Shown here: in pieces, positions 6,267 to 13,226 of the stretch | Position numbering within the stretch: the stretch's first letter is position 1 | How the letters are laid out: every line of letters starts with the position of its first letter | Source of the DNA: Clostridia bacterium | GTDB lineage: Bacteria > Bacillota > UBA994 > PWPR01 | Length of the DNA: 13,226 nt | Assembly (NCBI GenBank): GCA_003557085.1 | Contig: PWPR01000071.1 | Span: forward strand, 1 to 13,226 | Direction: 5' to 3' | Translations under genes and position numbers: made by a program | Notes under the pieces: generated by a model | Database searches by the model: none | Seen by the model: only the letters and a program-made list of their open reading frames with translations | What the model was told of the DNA's origin: nothing

Positions 6267-6299
6267 AGGCTTGCTAAGATTTTTCTTAACAAGCCTTTT
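6265..6299. terminator. Bidirectional intrinsic terminator between convergent genes
   Basis: AAAGGCTTG (6265-6273) pairs with CAAGCCTTT (6290-6298), then a C/A mismatch, then an inner stem (6275-6279 with 6284-6288) and a TTTT loop. Plus-strand T residues continue to 6299 and, with interruptions, beyond. The stop codons of both flanking genes lie within a few bases, so it can serve the hydrolase on the plus strand and the lipoprotein gene on the minus strand. Confidence 0.85.
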
Positions 6300-6301
6300 A
6301 T

Positions 6302-7672
6302 TTACTTAATTAGTTCTAACATCTCTTTTAATTGCTCTGCATAGTTTTCTTCTTCAATTTCTTTTTGAAATAAAGTTTCTCCTGAGTAACGATCCATAAA
6401 AACCATTAAACCTTCTTCTGGCGGCACTATATATATATATCTAATTTCACTCTTTTCAACTGGTCTATATTCATGTGGCAAAGACCAATGAAGCTTTGGC
6501 ATGAATTCTCCTGTTGATGATACTGCTAAGACCTTTTTCTCCTCTTCAACTTCTAAAATAGGATACTCCTCAACATAGATTGAGGCCATTAGCTCCTCTG
6601 TTCTTAGTTCTTTGCTCAAGTTTATATTTAGTTCTTGATTTGTAGATAGAAACTCAAACATCTTTTGATACAGCTCATCTTCCAAGTATTGAAAGTCTTT
6701 TACCATATCTTCAAGGCTATATAGCTCTAAGTGCTTAAGTAAATTATAAAACATTTGATATCTAATTGCTTCTTCTTTAATTAAGAATGCTTTTGTAAGT
6801 GGAGATATTTCTTTTGGCAAATAGCTAAAATAAGCGTCTGCTTGACCACATCTATCTTTGCTTAATGGAGATAATTGAATCACTTTTAAGCTATCATTTA
6901 ATTGAACTTTTGCTTTTTGCGTATCTTCATAATGGACCCTAAAGCTATCTCTAATTATTAGATTCAATACAAAACCGCTATTAGCTTCTGTGATTTCTAT
7001 TTTGTTAACAAATGATTCTATATCTTCTTCACTTATGTCTTCATAATCACTCTCTGTTGCTTGCTCATCTTCTTCTTGACCATCTAACTCTTCACCTATT
7101 TCTAAATCTATAAATAAGCTATTAAAGATTTCTTCTCTTGGGGTGTAGCCTAAAGTATCTAAGTGCAAAATAATAAGTTGGTTATTTTTGCTGTTAGTAT
7201 TTTTCCACAATTCATCCGAAAGTCTTTGTCCACTTGTCTCTGCTAATATAAGCATATTTTGATAATTACTAGGATTTTGACTTATAATATCTATATTTTC
7301 AAGGACAAGATTTTTGAAAGAATTTTCACTAGTCTTATTAATAAAAACAAGAGCAGCCTCTTCAAACTTCTGATTATACTCATTCATCATTTCTATAAGC
7401 ACTTTGTCTACAGGTAAATTAATAGTCCTAAAACGCTGCAGTTCGTTATAAACTTGATCTACTACTGCTTGTTCAGGATCTAATAATAACTTAGCCACAG
7501 GTTCAATAGCACTTGGATCAAGTGATGCCCCTAAAGATGCCACAGCTTGTTGTCTTGTAAAAGGGTTTTGACTATCTAACTTCTCTATACTATCTTGAAT
7601 AAACTCCTCGCCTGACAGCTGACATGCAGTAAGCACAAATAGGAGTGTAACTAAACATATTAATTTTTTCAT
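6302..7672 (-). CDS. Lipoprotein with N-terminal HEAT-like repeats, function unknown
   Basis: A 456-residue protein with a type II signal peptide: MKKLICLVTLLFVLTAC, lipobox LTAC with Cys17 as the lipid anchor, so it should sit on the outer face of the membrane. Residues about 25-100 look like HEAT/armadillo helices (NPFTRQQAVASLGA, then SAIEPVAKLLLDPEQAVVDQV). An acidic stretch follows in the middle. The C-terminal third (about 370-456) is a mixed segment with RYIYIVPPEEGLMVFMDR (about 411-428), unknown to me. The start is uncertain: the nine-base string ATAGGGATG occurs twice, giving in-frame ATGs at 7684 and 7672, and a TTG lies at 7693. I chose 7672 because it gives a normal signal peptide. 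It diverges from the ABC exporter operon; a role with it is only a guess. Confidence 0.75.
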   Translation of the reverse strand: MKKLICLVTLLFVLTACQLSGEEFIQDSIEKLDSQNPFTRQQAVASLGASLDPSAIEPVAKLLLDPEQAVVDQVYNELQRFRTINLPVDKVLIEMMNEYNQKFEEAALVFINKTSENSFKNLVLENIDIISQNPSNYQNMLILAETSGQRLSDELWKNTNSKNNQLIILHLDTLGYTPREEIFNSLFIDLEIGEELDGQEEDEQATESDYEDISEEDIESFVNKIEITEANSGFVLNLIIRDSFRVHYEDTQKAKVQLNDSLKVIQLSPLSKDRCGQADAYFSYLPKEISPLTKAFLIKEEAIRYQMFYNLLKHLELYSLEDMVKDFQYLEDELYQKMFEFLSTNQELNINLSKELRTEELMASIYVEEYPILEVEEEKKVLAVSSTGEFMPKLHWSLPHEYRPVEKSEIRYIYIVPPEEGLMVFMDRYSGETLFQKEIEEENYAEQLKEMLELIK

Positions 7673-7704
7673 CCCTATCACCATCCCTATCAAAGTTATA
7701 AAGA

Positions 7705-7733
7705 TTGACGCCTTACTAGCCTAGTGGTAAAAT
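7705..7733 (+). promoter_or_regulatory. Likely promoter of the ABC exporter operon
   Basis: TTGACG (7705-7710, five of six) and TAAAAT (7728-7733, five of six) are separated by exactly 17 bp. An overlapping TATAAT at 7733-7738 would need a 22-bp spacer and is less likely. The leader before the GTG at 7824 would be about 84 nt. Confidence 0.5.
7713..7730. promoter_or_regulatory. Candidate operator: small palindrome in the promoter spacer
   Basis: ACTAG-C-CTAGT (7715-7725) is a perfect dyad around 7720, with partly symmetric flanks (TTA on the left, TAA after a GG insertion on the right). It lies between the -35 and -10 boxes of the ABC operon promoter, where a bound repressor would block polymerase. 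No regulator gene is in the window. Confidence 0.35.
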
Positions 7734-7823
7734 ATAATCATTAGTCGGCTAACAATTCTAAGGTTATTGATATTTGTATTATATATGATTTGCACTAAAT
7801 TTGATATAAAAAGGGGTAATAAT

Positions 7824-9572
7824 GTGTTCAAATCTTTCAAACGTCTGGGCAAATACATAAAACCATACTCAATTTATGCTATTGCTGCTCCTTTACTTAT
7901 GATTGTAGCAGTAATTGTTGACCTATATCAACCTGCTTTGATGCAACAAATGATTGACATAGGTATTAGAGATGGAGACTTTGGATATGTCATGTCCATT
8001 AGTGCCAAAATGCTAATTCTTGCTGTAATAGGTTTTATAGGAATGTATAGTAGCGTAATATTATCTAATATAGCTGCCTTCAGTTTTAGTAAGGATTTCA
8101 GAAGAGACTTGTTTTCCAAAATACAGAATCTAAGTTTTAATAGCATAGATCAATATGAGACAGGAACGATTATAACTCGCCTAACAAATGACATCACACA
8201 GGTACAGGACACCTTTGGTTTAACATTAAGAATGGCTATTAGAGCTCCTTTAATGTTGGTTGGAAGTATATTCATGGCAATAAGAACTGCTCCCTCAATA
8301 AGCTGGATTATGCTAGTCATAGGGCCAGTACTCTTCTTAATTATAGCTAAACTGCTTAAGATTTCTTTTCCGTTATATACGACCTTGCAAGAAAAAATTG
8401 ATACTGTAAACTCTATTGCTCAGGAAAATTTTTCTGGCATAAGGGTTGTTAAAGCCTTTGTAAAATCTGATTATGAGAAACAACGTTTTGAAAAAGCGAA
8501 CCAAGAACTACAAACTATAACAATGAAAGCTTCCCGACTTATGGCGCTGTTGAGACCTTTTATGTTCTTAATAATCAATTTTTGCATTGTAGCAGTACTT
8601 TGGTTTGGCGGTAGACAAATATTCTCTGGAGAGTTAATGGTCGGTAGCATCTTAGCTTTTATTAACTACTTGTCAAGGCTTCTTTTTTCTATGATGATGA
8701 TTAATATGGTGCTTATAAGAATGTCTAGAGCTGCAGCATCTACTGATAGAATCTTTGAAATGCTTGATTTAGAAAAACATATGACTAATACTTCATGCCC
8801 AATAAAAGACTTTGTATTTGAAGGCAAAGTCGAGTTTAGAAATGTTAGTTTTTCCTATGATAACTCTGACACTCCTGTTTTAAAAGATATCAGTTTTGTA
8901 GCTAATCCAGGCGAGACTATTGCTATAATGGGAGCTACTGGTTCTGGTAAATCTACTTTGATTCAACTACTCCCTAGGTTTTATGATCCACAAGTTGGTG
9001 AAATACTTATAGATGGAGTCAATATCAAAGATTTAGACTTAAATCAATTGAGAAGCCAAATTGGTTTCTCCTTGCAACAAACAAATTTATTCTCTGGAAC
9101 CATTTTAGACAACATAACTTATGGTAATGAGAGAGCTAGTTTAGATGATGCTATTGAGGTGGCAAAAATAGCTCAAGCTCATCCTTTTATAGATGCATTG
9201 CCTAATAAATACTACACACAAATAGAGCAAAGAGGAGTGAATCTTTCTGGTGGTCAAAAGCAAAGAATTGCAATAGCAAGAGCTTTACTGATTCAACCAA
9301 AGTTATTAGTTTTAGATGATAGCACAAGTGCTGTGGACGTTACTACAGAAGCAAAAATTCAGAAGGAACTCCATCATCTTATGTCTAATACTACTAGCTT
9401 TACAGTAGCCCAAAGAGTTAGCACTGTTCTAGAGGCTGATAGAATACTTATCTTAGATGAAGGTCAAATTGCTGACATTGGCTCCCATAAAGAACTATTA
9501 GAAGGTAGTAGCTTATATAAAGAGATTTTATTATCTCAGCTTGGTGAGGAGGGCTTCGCATATGTCAGCTAA
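7824..9572 (+). CDS. ABC exporter half-transporter with degenerate ATP site residues
   Basis: A 582-residue half-transporter: a six-helix membrane domain (about 15-310) fused to a nucleotide-binding domain (about 330-575), the layout of multidrug or lipid exporters of the BmrC/TM287 type. Walker A is GATGSGKS (370-377), the Q-loop is LQQT (417-420) and the signature is the canonical LSGGQ (474-478). Two catalytic positions are changed: the Walker B glutamate is Asp499 (LLVLDDS) and the switch histidine is Gln530 (VAQR). This marks it as the degenerate half of a heterodimer. The GTG at 7824 with AGGGGT six bases before it starts at MFKSFKRLGKYIKPY, the usual N-terminus; the in-frame ATG at 7767 lacks a ribosome site. 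It overlaps the next gene by 11 nt. Substrate unknown. Confidence 0.92.
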   Translation: MFKSFKRLGKYIKPYSIYAIAAPLLMIVAVIVDLYQPALMQQMIDIGIRDGDFGYVMSISAKMLILAVIGFIGMYSSVILSNIAAFSFSKDFRRDLFSKIQNLSFNSIDQYETGTIITRLTNDITQVQDTFGLTLRMAIRAPLMLVGSIFMAIRTAPSISWIMLVIGPVLFLIIAKLLKISFPLYTTLQEKIDTVNSIAQENFSGIRVVKAFVKSDYEKQRFEKANQELQTITMKASRLMALLRPFMFLIINFCIVAVLWFGGRQIFSGELMVGSILAFINYLSRLLFSMMMINMVLIRMSRAAASTDRIFEMLDLEKHMTNTSCPIKDFVFEGKVEFRNVSFSYDNSDTPVLKDISFVANPGETIAIMGATGSGKSTLIQLLPRFYDPQVGEILIDGVNIKDLDLNQLRSQIGFSLQQTNLFSGTILDNITYGNERASLDDAIEVAKIAQAHPFIDALPNKYYTQIEQRGVNLSGGQKQRIAIARALLIQPKLLVLDDSTSAVDVTTEAKIQKELHHLMSNTTSFTVAQRVSTVLEADRILILDEGQIADIGSHKELLEGSSLYKEILLSQLGEEGFAYVS

Positions 9573-11403
9573 AACGGATAAAAAGCAATCAGATGCAAGA
9601 CCGTTTGGAAGAGGTAGGGGCGGCCCACAAAGAAGGTTTAACCCTGTAGAGAAGCCAAAAAATGCTAAAAGTGCACTTTTACGACTGTGGAAGTATCTGA
9701 GAGTCGAAAAGCTAATCTTAGCTATTGTAGCGCTTTTTATTTTAATAAACTCTGTTTTGAATATTATTGCACCCTATATTTTAGGCTTAACAGTTGACAC
9801 TGCACTTGAAAACAATAGTTTAGAACTGCTTGCATATTATGTAGTTATTATTGCTGTTCTATATTTCTTTTCAGCTCTCTTAGCTTTTTGTGAGCAATAT
9901 ATAATGATTGGAGCTTCACAAAAAGCAATCAAGCAGCTACGCCAAGATTTATTCAGTAAAGTACAAGATTTGTCTATAAACTTCTTTGACACCCATTCTC
10001 ACGGAGAATTAATGAGTAGAATTACAAACGATATTGACAATATTAGCAATACATTATCTTCAAGCTTCATTCAATTAACAGAAAGTATTATCCTTATCTT
10101 AGGCATATCAATTGTTATGCTTGTATTAAACTGGCGCTTAGCCATAATTTGCTTAGTCACGGTGCCCGTTGTTATCTTTGGTATAAAACCCCTTGTCAAG
10201 AAAACGAGAGCTGGTTATAAAAAACAGCAAGTATCATTAGGAAAGTTAAATGGTTTAATTGAAGAAACTGTAAGTGGACAAAGAGTAATTAAAGCCTTTT
10301 GTAGAGAGAAAGCTGTTTTAGAAGAGTTTGATAAAATAAATAATGATTATACCTCAGCAGCTATAAAAGCGAATATCTTAGCTGGTATAATGCCTCCATT
10401 GATGAATGTAATCAGTAATCTAAATTTTATTATTGTAGTTAGTGCTGGAAGTATACTAACTTTAAGAAACCTAGCTACAATAGGAACTATAGCCAGCTTT
10501 GTAAACTATGTTAGACAGTTTAGCAGGCCGCTAAATGAAGTTGCCACTTTGTTTAATAGTTTTCAATCAGCCCTTGCAGGAGCTGAGAGGGTTTTTGAAA
10601 TATTAGATATGGAAAATGAAATCATCGACACTCTAGAGCCAATAAAAATAGATAAGTTTAGAGGACACGTTGTATTTAAAAATGTTTACTTTTCCTACAT
10701 AGACGGTCAGCCTATTCTAAAAGACATTAATTTTGAAGTTTTACCAGGTCAATTAGTAGCACTCGTAGGACCTACTGGTGCAGGAAAGACCACTATAGTT
10801 AACCTACTTTCTAGATTCTATGACGTGAAGCAAGGAAAAATTGAGATTGATGGAGTGAATATTAAAGATATAGAAAAAGAATTATTAAGAAAACGCTTAG
10901 GAATAGTTTTACAAGATAGCTACTTATTCTCTGGAAAAATTAAAGATGCCATTGCATATGGATTGCCTACAGCTAGTGATGAGGACATTTTGAAAGCAGC
11001 CAAAGTTGCCAATGTAGACAGCTTCATTCACCGATTGACAGATGGTTTTGATGCTATGTTAGTAAGCCAAGGAGCAAATTTGAGTCAAGGACAAAGACAA
11101 TTAATTACTATTGCGAGAGCTGCATTAGTTAACCCTGATATTCTCATTCTAGATGAAGCTACTAGTAGTGTAGACACTCGGACTGAGCAAATGATTCAAG
11201 AAGCTATGCATACTTTAATGACAGGAAGGACTAGCTTTGTAATAGCTCATAGACTTAGTACTATAAGAAATGCTGATAAAATAATTGTTGTGGATGATGG
11301 AATGATAGTTGAAGAAGGAACTCATGAGGAACTTATTGAAAATAGAGGATTTTACTATGATTTATATTTTTCTCAATTTGCTTTTAATAATGCTGCTAGC
11401 TAA
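9562..11403 (+). CDS. ABC exporter half-transporter, partner with canonical ATPase residues
   Basis: A 613-residue half-transporter: membrane domain about 40-340 and nucleotide-binding domain about 365-605. Walker A is GPTGAGKT (403-410), Q-loop Gln451, Walker B ILILDEA with the catalytic Glu532, and the switch His563 (IAHR). Its signature is altered to LSQGQ (507-511). Combined with the preceding protein this gives one consensus site (this Walker A/B with the partner's LSGGQ) and one degenerate site, as in TM287/288. The first 37 or so residues are a basic Gly/Arg/Pro-rich cytoplasmic extension typical of this subunit. The start is the ATG at 9562, with GAGGAGGG at 9546-9553 inside the upstream gene; the TTG at 9541 lies before that site. 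Drug or lipid export is plausible, but the substrate is not known. Confidence 0.93.
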   Translation: MSAKTDKKQSDARPFGRGRGGPQRRFNPVEKPKNAKSALLRLWKYLRVEKLILAIVALFILINSVLNIIAPYILGLTVDTALENNSLELLAYYVVIIAVLYFFSALLAFCEQYIMIGASQKAIKQLRQDLFSKVQDLSINFFDTHSHGELMSRITNDIDNISNTLSSSFIQLTESIILILGISIVMLVLNWRLAIICLVTVPVVIFGIKPLVKKTRAGYKKQQVSLGKLNGLIEETVSGQRVIKAFCREKAVLEEFDKINNDYTSAAIKANILAGIMPPLMNVISNLNFIIVVSAGSILTLRNLATIGTIASFVNYVRQFSRPLNEVATLFNSFQSALAGAERVFEILDMENEIIDTLEPIKIDKFRGHVVFKNVYFSYIDGQPILKDINFEVLPGQLVALVGPTGAGKTTIVNLLSRFYDVKQGKIEIDGVNIKDIEKELLRKRLGIVLQDSYLFSGKIKDAIAYGLPTASDEDILKAAKVANVDSFIHRLTDGFDAMLVSQGANLSQGQRQLITIARAALVNPDILILDEATSSVDTRTEQMIQEAMHTLMTGRTSFVIAHRLSTIRNADKIIVVDDGMIVEEGTHEELIENRGFYYDLYFSQFAFNNAAS

Positions 11404-11418
11404 AAATCTCATAATTCA

Positions 11419-11454
11419 AAAGCTGATTAGTTGATATACTAACCAGCTTTTTTT
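11419..11454. terminator. Bidirectional intrinsic terminator between ABC operon and noc
   Basis: AAAGCTG (11419-11425) pairs with CAGCTTT (11444-11450), then an A/C mismatch, then TTAGT (11427-11431) with ACTAA (11438-11442) and a 6-nt loop. Seven T residues run from 11448 to 11454 on the plus strand. It starts 15 bases after the ABC stop codon, and the noc stop codon (11453) falls in the T-tract, so it serves both convergent units. Confidence 0.85.
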
Positions 11455-12247
11455 ATTTTGGTAATCTTATTATAAATTCATGATACTCATCATATTCATT
11501 TTCAACCAATTCAGCATCTACTCCTGCTTCTCTCATAGTTGAATAGGCATCATTTATTGTGTTAATAAAAATCCTTATATCTCTAATAAATCCAACTCTT
11601 CTTTTCTTCTTTTTAGCTTCGGAATTCTTTTGAGATTCTATTCTATCTATTGTTTGTTTAACATTCAAGTCTTGCTCAATTATATCTTGGGTGAGCTTTA
11701 AAATGTCACCTCTGCTTTCTAAACTAAGCAATGCTCTTCCATGTCTCTCTGTAATATGTCCTTCTGAAATTAATTCTTTTACTTCCGCAGGAAGCTTTAA
11801 AATCCTTAACTTGTTTGCAATAGTTGACTGGCTTTTACCAACTTTTCTTGCTAGCTCAGTTTGTGTCATGCCAAACTTATAAAGTACTTTATCATAGGCA
11901 ATAGCTTCTTCAATAGGATTCAAATCTTCTCTTTGCACATTTTCAATTATTGCAGCTTGAGCTATTTCATACTCATCAAAATCGCGTATTAATGCTGGTA
12001 TAACTTCCAAATTGGCAAGTTTTGCTGCACGTAGCCTTCTCTCTCCTGCCACGAGCTCATATATGCCTGGCTTATCAGCATGTCTTCTTACAATAATTGG
12101 TTGTAATAAACCTATTTCATCAATTGATTTAGCAAGCTCTTCTAAACGCATCTGATCAAAATTTTTCCTTGGTTGATAGGGGTTCAACATTATTTGATCC
12201 ATGCGAATTTCTACAACCTTATTAGTCTTTCCACCAAAGAGATTCAT
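11453..12247 (-). CDS. noc: Nucleoid occlusion protein Noc (ParB/Spo0J family)
   Basis: A 264-residue ParB-family protein. The N-terminal CTPase domain has NPYQPRKNF (22-30), the CTP-binding box AGERRLRAAK (67-76) and ENVQREDLNPIEEA (102-115). A helix-turn-helix follows at about 127-150 (MTQTELARKVGKSQSTI). The C-terminal segment, VGFIRDIRIFINTI... ending in IIRLPK (218-264), matches clostridial Noc better than Spo0J, as does its place next to rsmG. Noc binds many chromosomal sites, uses CTP to spread, and keeps the division septum off the nucleoid. Its short N-terminus MNLFGGKTNK could be part of a membrane-targeting helix, but the amphipathic helix known from B. subtilis is not obvious. AGGAGGT precedes the ATG. 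Spo0J function cannot be excluded, since no soj/spo0J pair follows. Confidence 0.82.
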   Translation of the reverse strand: MNLFGGKTNKVVEIRMDQIMLNPYQPRKNFDQMRLEELAKSIDEIGLLQPIIVRRHADKPGIYELVAGERRLRAAKLANLEVIPALIRDFDEYEIAQAAIIENVQREDLNPIEEAIAYDKVLYKFGMTQTELARKVGKSQSTIANKLRILKLPAEVKELISEGHITERHGRALLSLESRGDILKLTQDIIEQDLNVKQTIDRIESQKNSEAKKKKRRVGFIRDIRIFINTINDAYSTMREAGVDAELVENEYDEYHEFIIRLPK

Positions 12248-12293
12248 TAAACTACCTCCTAAGCTATTTCTATGCCTTCTTGTAGTCTAAACT

Positions 12294-12302
12294 ATTATAT
12301 CA
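12294..12302 (-). promoter_or_regulatory. Extended -10 promoter upstream of noc
   Basis: On the minus strand the string TGATATAAT (12302 to 12294) is an extended -10 element (TGnTATAAT). No good -35 is present at 17 bp, as is usual for extended -10 promoters. It lies about 47 bp before the noc ATG, in the 86-bp gap after rsmG, so noc can be transcribed apart from mnmG-rsmG. Confidence 0.5.
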
Positions 12303-12333
12303 AAAACTTCTAAGAGCTACTAGGACCCATGTA

Positions 12334-13056
12334 TTAATCAATAGGTCTTTTCTTTGGCATCCCTGGTCTTCTAGGGTACTTGTCTGGCGTCTTAGCTATT
12401 TTTTTTATAATAATAAGCTCATATGTTTTATCGCCCGGCAATGAATACTCAAATAGCCCTTCTACTTTACCTCCTAATGTGTTAATAGCCTTTAATGCCT
12501 TATCTAACTCACCTTCGCTATCTGTTAGCTTCATGCTAACAAAGTGCCCACCTATTTTTACTGCCGGCAAACAATATTCTGACAAAACTGACATCTCAGC
12601 AACTGCTCTAGCTGTAACAAAATCAAACTTCTCTCTATATAGATCATGACGAGAAAAAGTTTCAGCTCTCTCATGAATAGCAGTTACATTTTCTAAACTT
12701 AGCAGTCCAATCACATCTAAAAGAAAGTCCACTCTTTTTCTTAAAGAGTCAACCAAATAAAACTGTTTCTCTTGGTAAGCAATTGCTAAAGGAATGCCAG
12801 GAAATCCCGCACCGCTGCCAATGTCTAAAACTGTTTTAGACTTTTGAAAACTTTCTACCTCAGCAAGCATAAGAGAGTCTAAAAAATGCCTCTTAGCTAC
12901 CTCCAACTCCTTGGTGATAGCTGTTAAATTATATTTTTTATTCTCTTCTTGTAAAAACTGATTATACCTTATCAACATGTCATATTGATCTTTATTAAGT
13001 GTGCTTTTCTTACTAATTAAATGCTCTTCTAAAAATTCTTCTATTGCACTCATCAT
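12334..13056 (-). CDS. rsmG: 16S rRNA (guanine-N7)-methyltransferase RsmG
   Basis: A 240-residue SAM-dependent methyltransferase that makes m7G at the 527 position (E. coli numbering) of 16S rRNA. Family marks are KYNLTAI (41-47), RHFLDSL (56-62), SAM motif I VLDIGSGAGFPGIPLAI (76-92), ARAVAEM (149-155) and the terminal RRPGMPKKRPI (229-239). Length is normal. The first ATG overlaps the mnmG stop as ATGA, so translation is probably coupled; a second ATG follows directly and has slightly better spacing from AGGAGA, so initiation could occur at either. It lies in the conserved mnmG-rsmG-noc order near oriC. Confidence 0.96.
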   Translation of the reverse strand: MMSAIEEFLEEHLISKKSTLNKDQYDMLIRYNQFLQEENKKYNLTAITKELEVAKRHFLDSLMLAEVESFQKSKTVLDIGSGAGFPGIPLAIAYQEKQFYLVDSLRKRVDFLLDVIGLLSLENVTAIHERAETFSRHDLYREKFDFVTARAVAEMSVLSEYCLPAVKIGGHFVSMKLTDSEGELDKALKAINTLGGKVEGLFEYSLPGDKTYELIIIKKIAKTPDKYPRRPGMPKKRPID

Positions 13057-13226
13057 TCTCTCCTATAACTATTTATCTGTACCATCAATACTGCTATATC
13101 AGCAGGTGAGACTCCTGAAATTCTGGCAGCTTGCCCCAAAGAATTTGGTCTTATTTCGTTTAATTTCTCTCTTGCTTCTGTTGAAATCCCTTTTTGCTCC
13201 AAGTATGGGAAGTCTTTAGGTATTAA
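13053..13226 (-). CDS. mnmG: tRNA uridine-5-carboxymethylaminomethyl modification enzyme MnmG, C-terminal end (partial)
   Basis: The last 57 codons and TGA stop of mnmG, entering from beyond the right edge. The reading is LIPKDFPYLEQKGIS, then EAREKLNEIRPNSLGQAARI, then SGVSPADIAVLMV, the family's conserved C-terminal domain that contacts MnmE and tRNA. MnmG with MnmE modifies the wobble uridine of certain tRNAs, using FAD. The stop overlaps the rsmG ATG by four bases in an ATGA. The FAD-binding N-terminal part is outside the window. Confidence 0.95.
   Translation of the reverse strand, partial: LIPKDFPYLEQKGISTEAREKLNEIRPNSLGQAARISGVSPADIAVLMVQINSYRRE

Noticed and set aside
7705..7738. MerR-type promoter with a 22-bp spacer (TTGACG to TATAAT)
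   Set aside because: MerR-type promoters have 19-20 bp spacers, and an overlapping TAAAAT at exactly 17 bp gives an ordinary promoter.
7767..7823. Longer start for the first ABC subunit at 7767
   Set aside because: No ribosome site, and the GTG at 7824 has one at good spacing and gives the family-typical N-terminus.
9541..9561. TTG start for the second ABC subunit at 9541
   Set aside because: It precedes the GAGGAGGG site that clearly serves the ATG at 9562.
12310..12334. Hairpin after rsmG as a terminator
   Set aside because: The stem is about six pairs including a wobble, and no T-tract follows on the minus strand, so read-through into noc seems possible.
1..13226. tRNA genes, rRNA genes, CRISPR arrays, known riboswitches
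   Set aside because: No cloverleaf, rRNA signature, regular direct repeat array or riboswitch core was recognised on either strand.

Overview
The window is about 13.2 kb of low-GC chromosomal DNA with strong GGAGG-type ribosome binding sites, short intergenic spaces and intrinsic terminators. An RNA polymerase delta subunit (rpoE), a Noc-type ParB relative beside rsmG and mnmG, a lipoprotein with a classical lipobox and a bacterial class C group II intron point to a Bacillota (Firmicutes) member. An anaerobic Clostridia-like lineage is the best guess; genus cannot be read from this.

Left end (1-443): the 5' part of a class C group II intron on the minus strand, placed directly after the T-tract of an intact intrinsic terminator. 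Between that terminator and the next gene lie a good sigma-A-type promoter (-35 at 413-418, -10 at 390-395) and three successive hairpins. Together they look like a roughly 100-nt small RNA gene whose terminator was the intron's landing site.

444-3874: a minus-strand two-gene operon of an L-2-amino-thiazoline-4-carboxylate hydrolase family protein and an overlapping M20 amidohydrolase, a plus-strand MJ0936/YfcE-type phosphodiesterase, and a minus-strand D-cysteine desulfhydrase. Three of the four could act on cysteine or thiazoline compounds.

3994-6300: a plus-strand block. Its first gene resembles arginyl-tRNA synthetase with most of the catalytic core missing. It sits immediately upstream of rpoE, where many Firmicutes carry the true argS. 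The rpoE -35 box contains the stop codon of the argS-like gene. rpoE is followed at once by a UPF0173 metal-dependent hydrolase instead of pyrG.

6302-11403: a minus-strand HEAT-like lipoprotein diverges from a plus-strand two-gene operon for a heterodimeric ABC exporter with one degenerate and one consensus ATP site. A promoter with a small palindrome in its spacer lies between them.

11453-13226: minus-strand noc, rsmG and the 3' end of mnmG, the usual oriC-proximal order. soj/spo0J, which normally follow noc, are absent and replaced by the convergent ABC operon. The item most worth a second look is the retained core-less ArgS-like protein; the small RNA/intron arrangement comes next.
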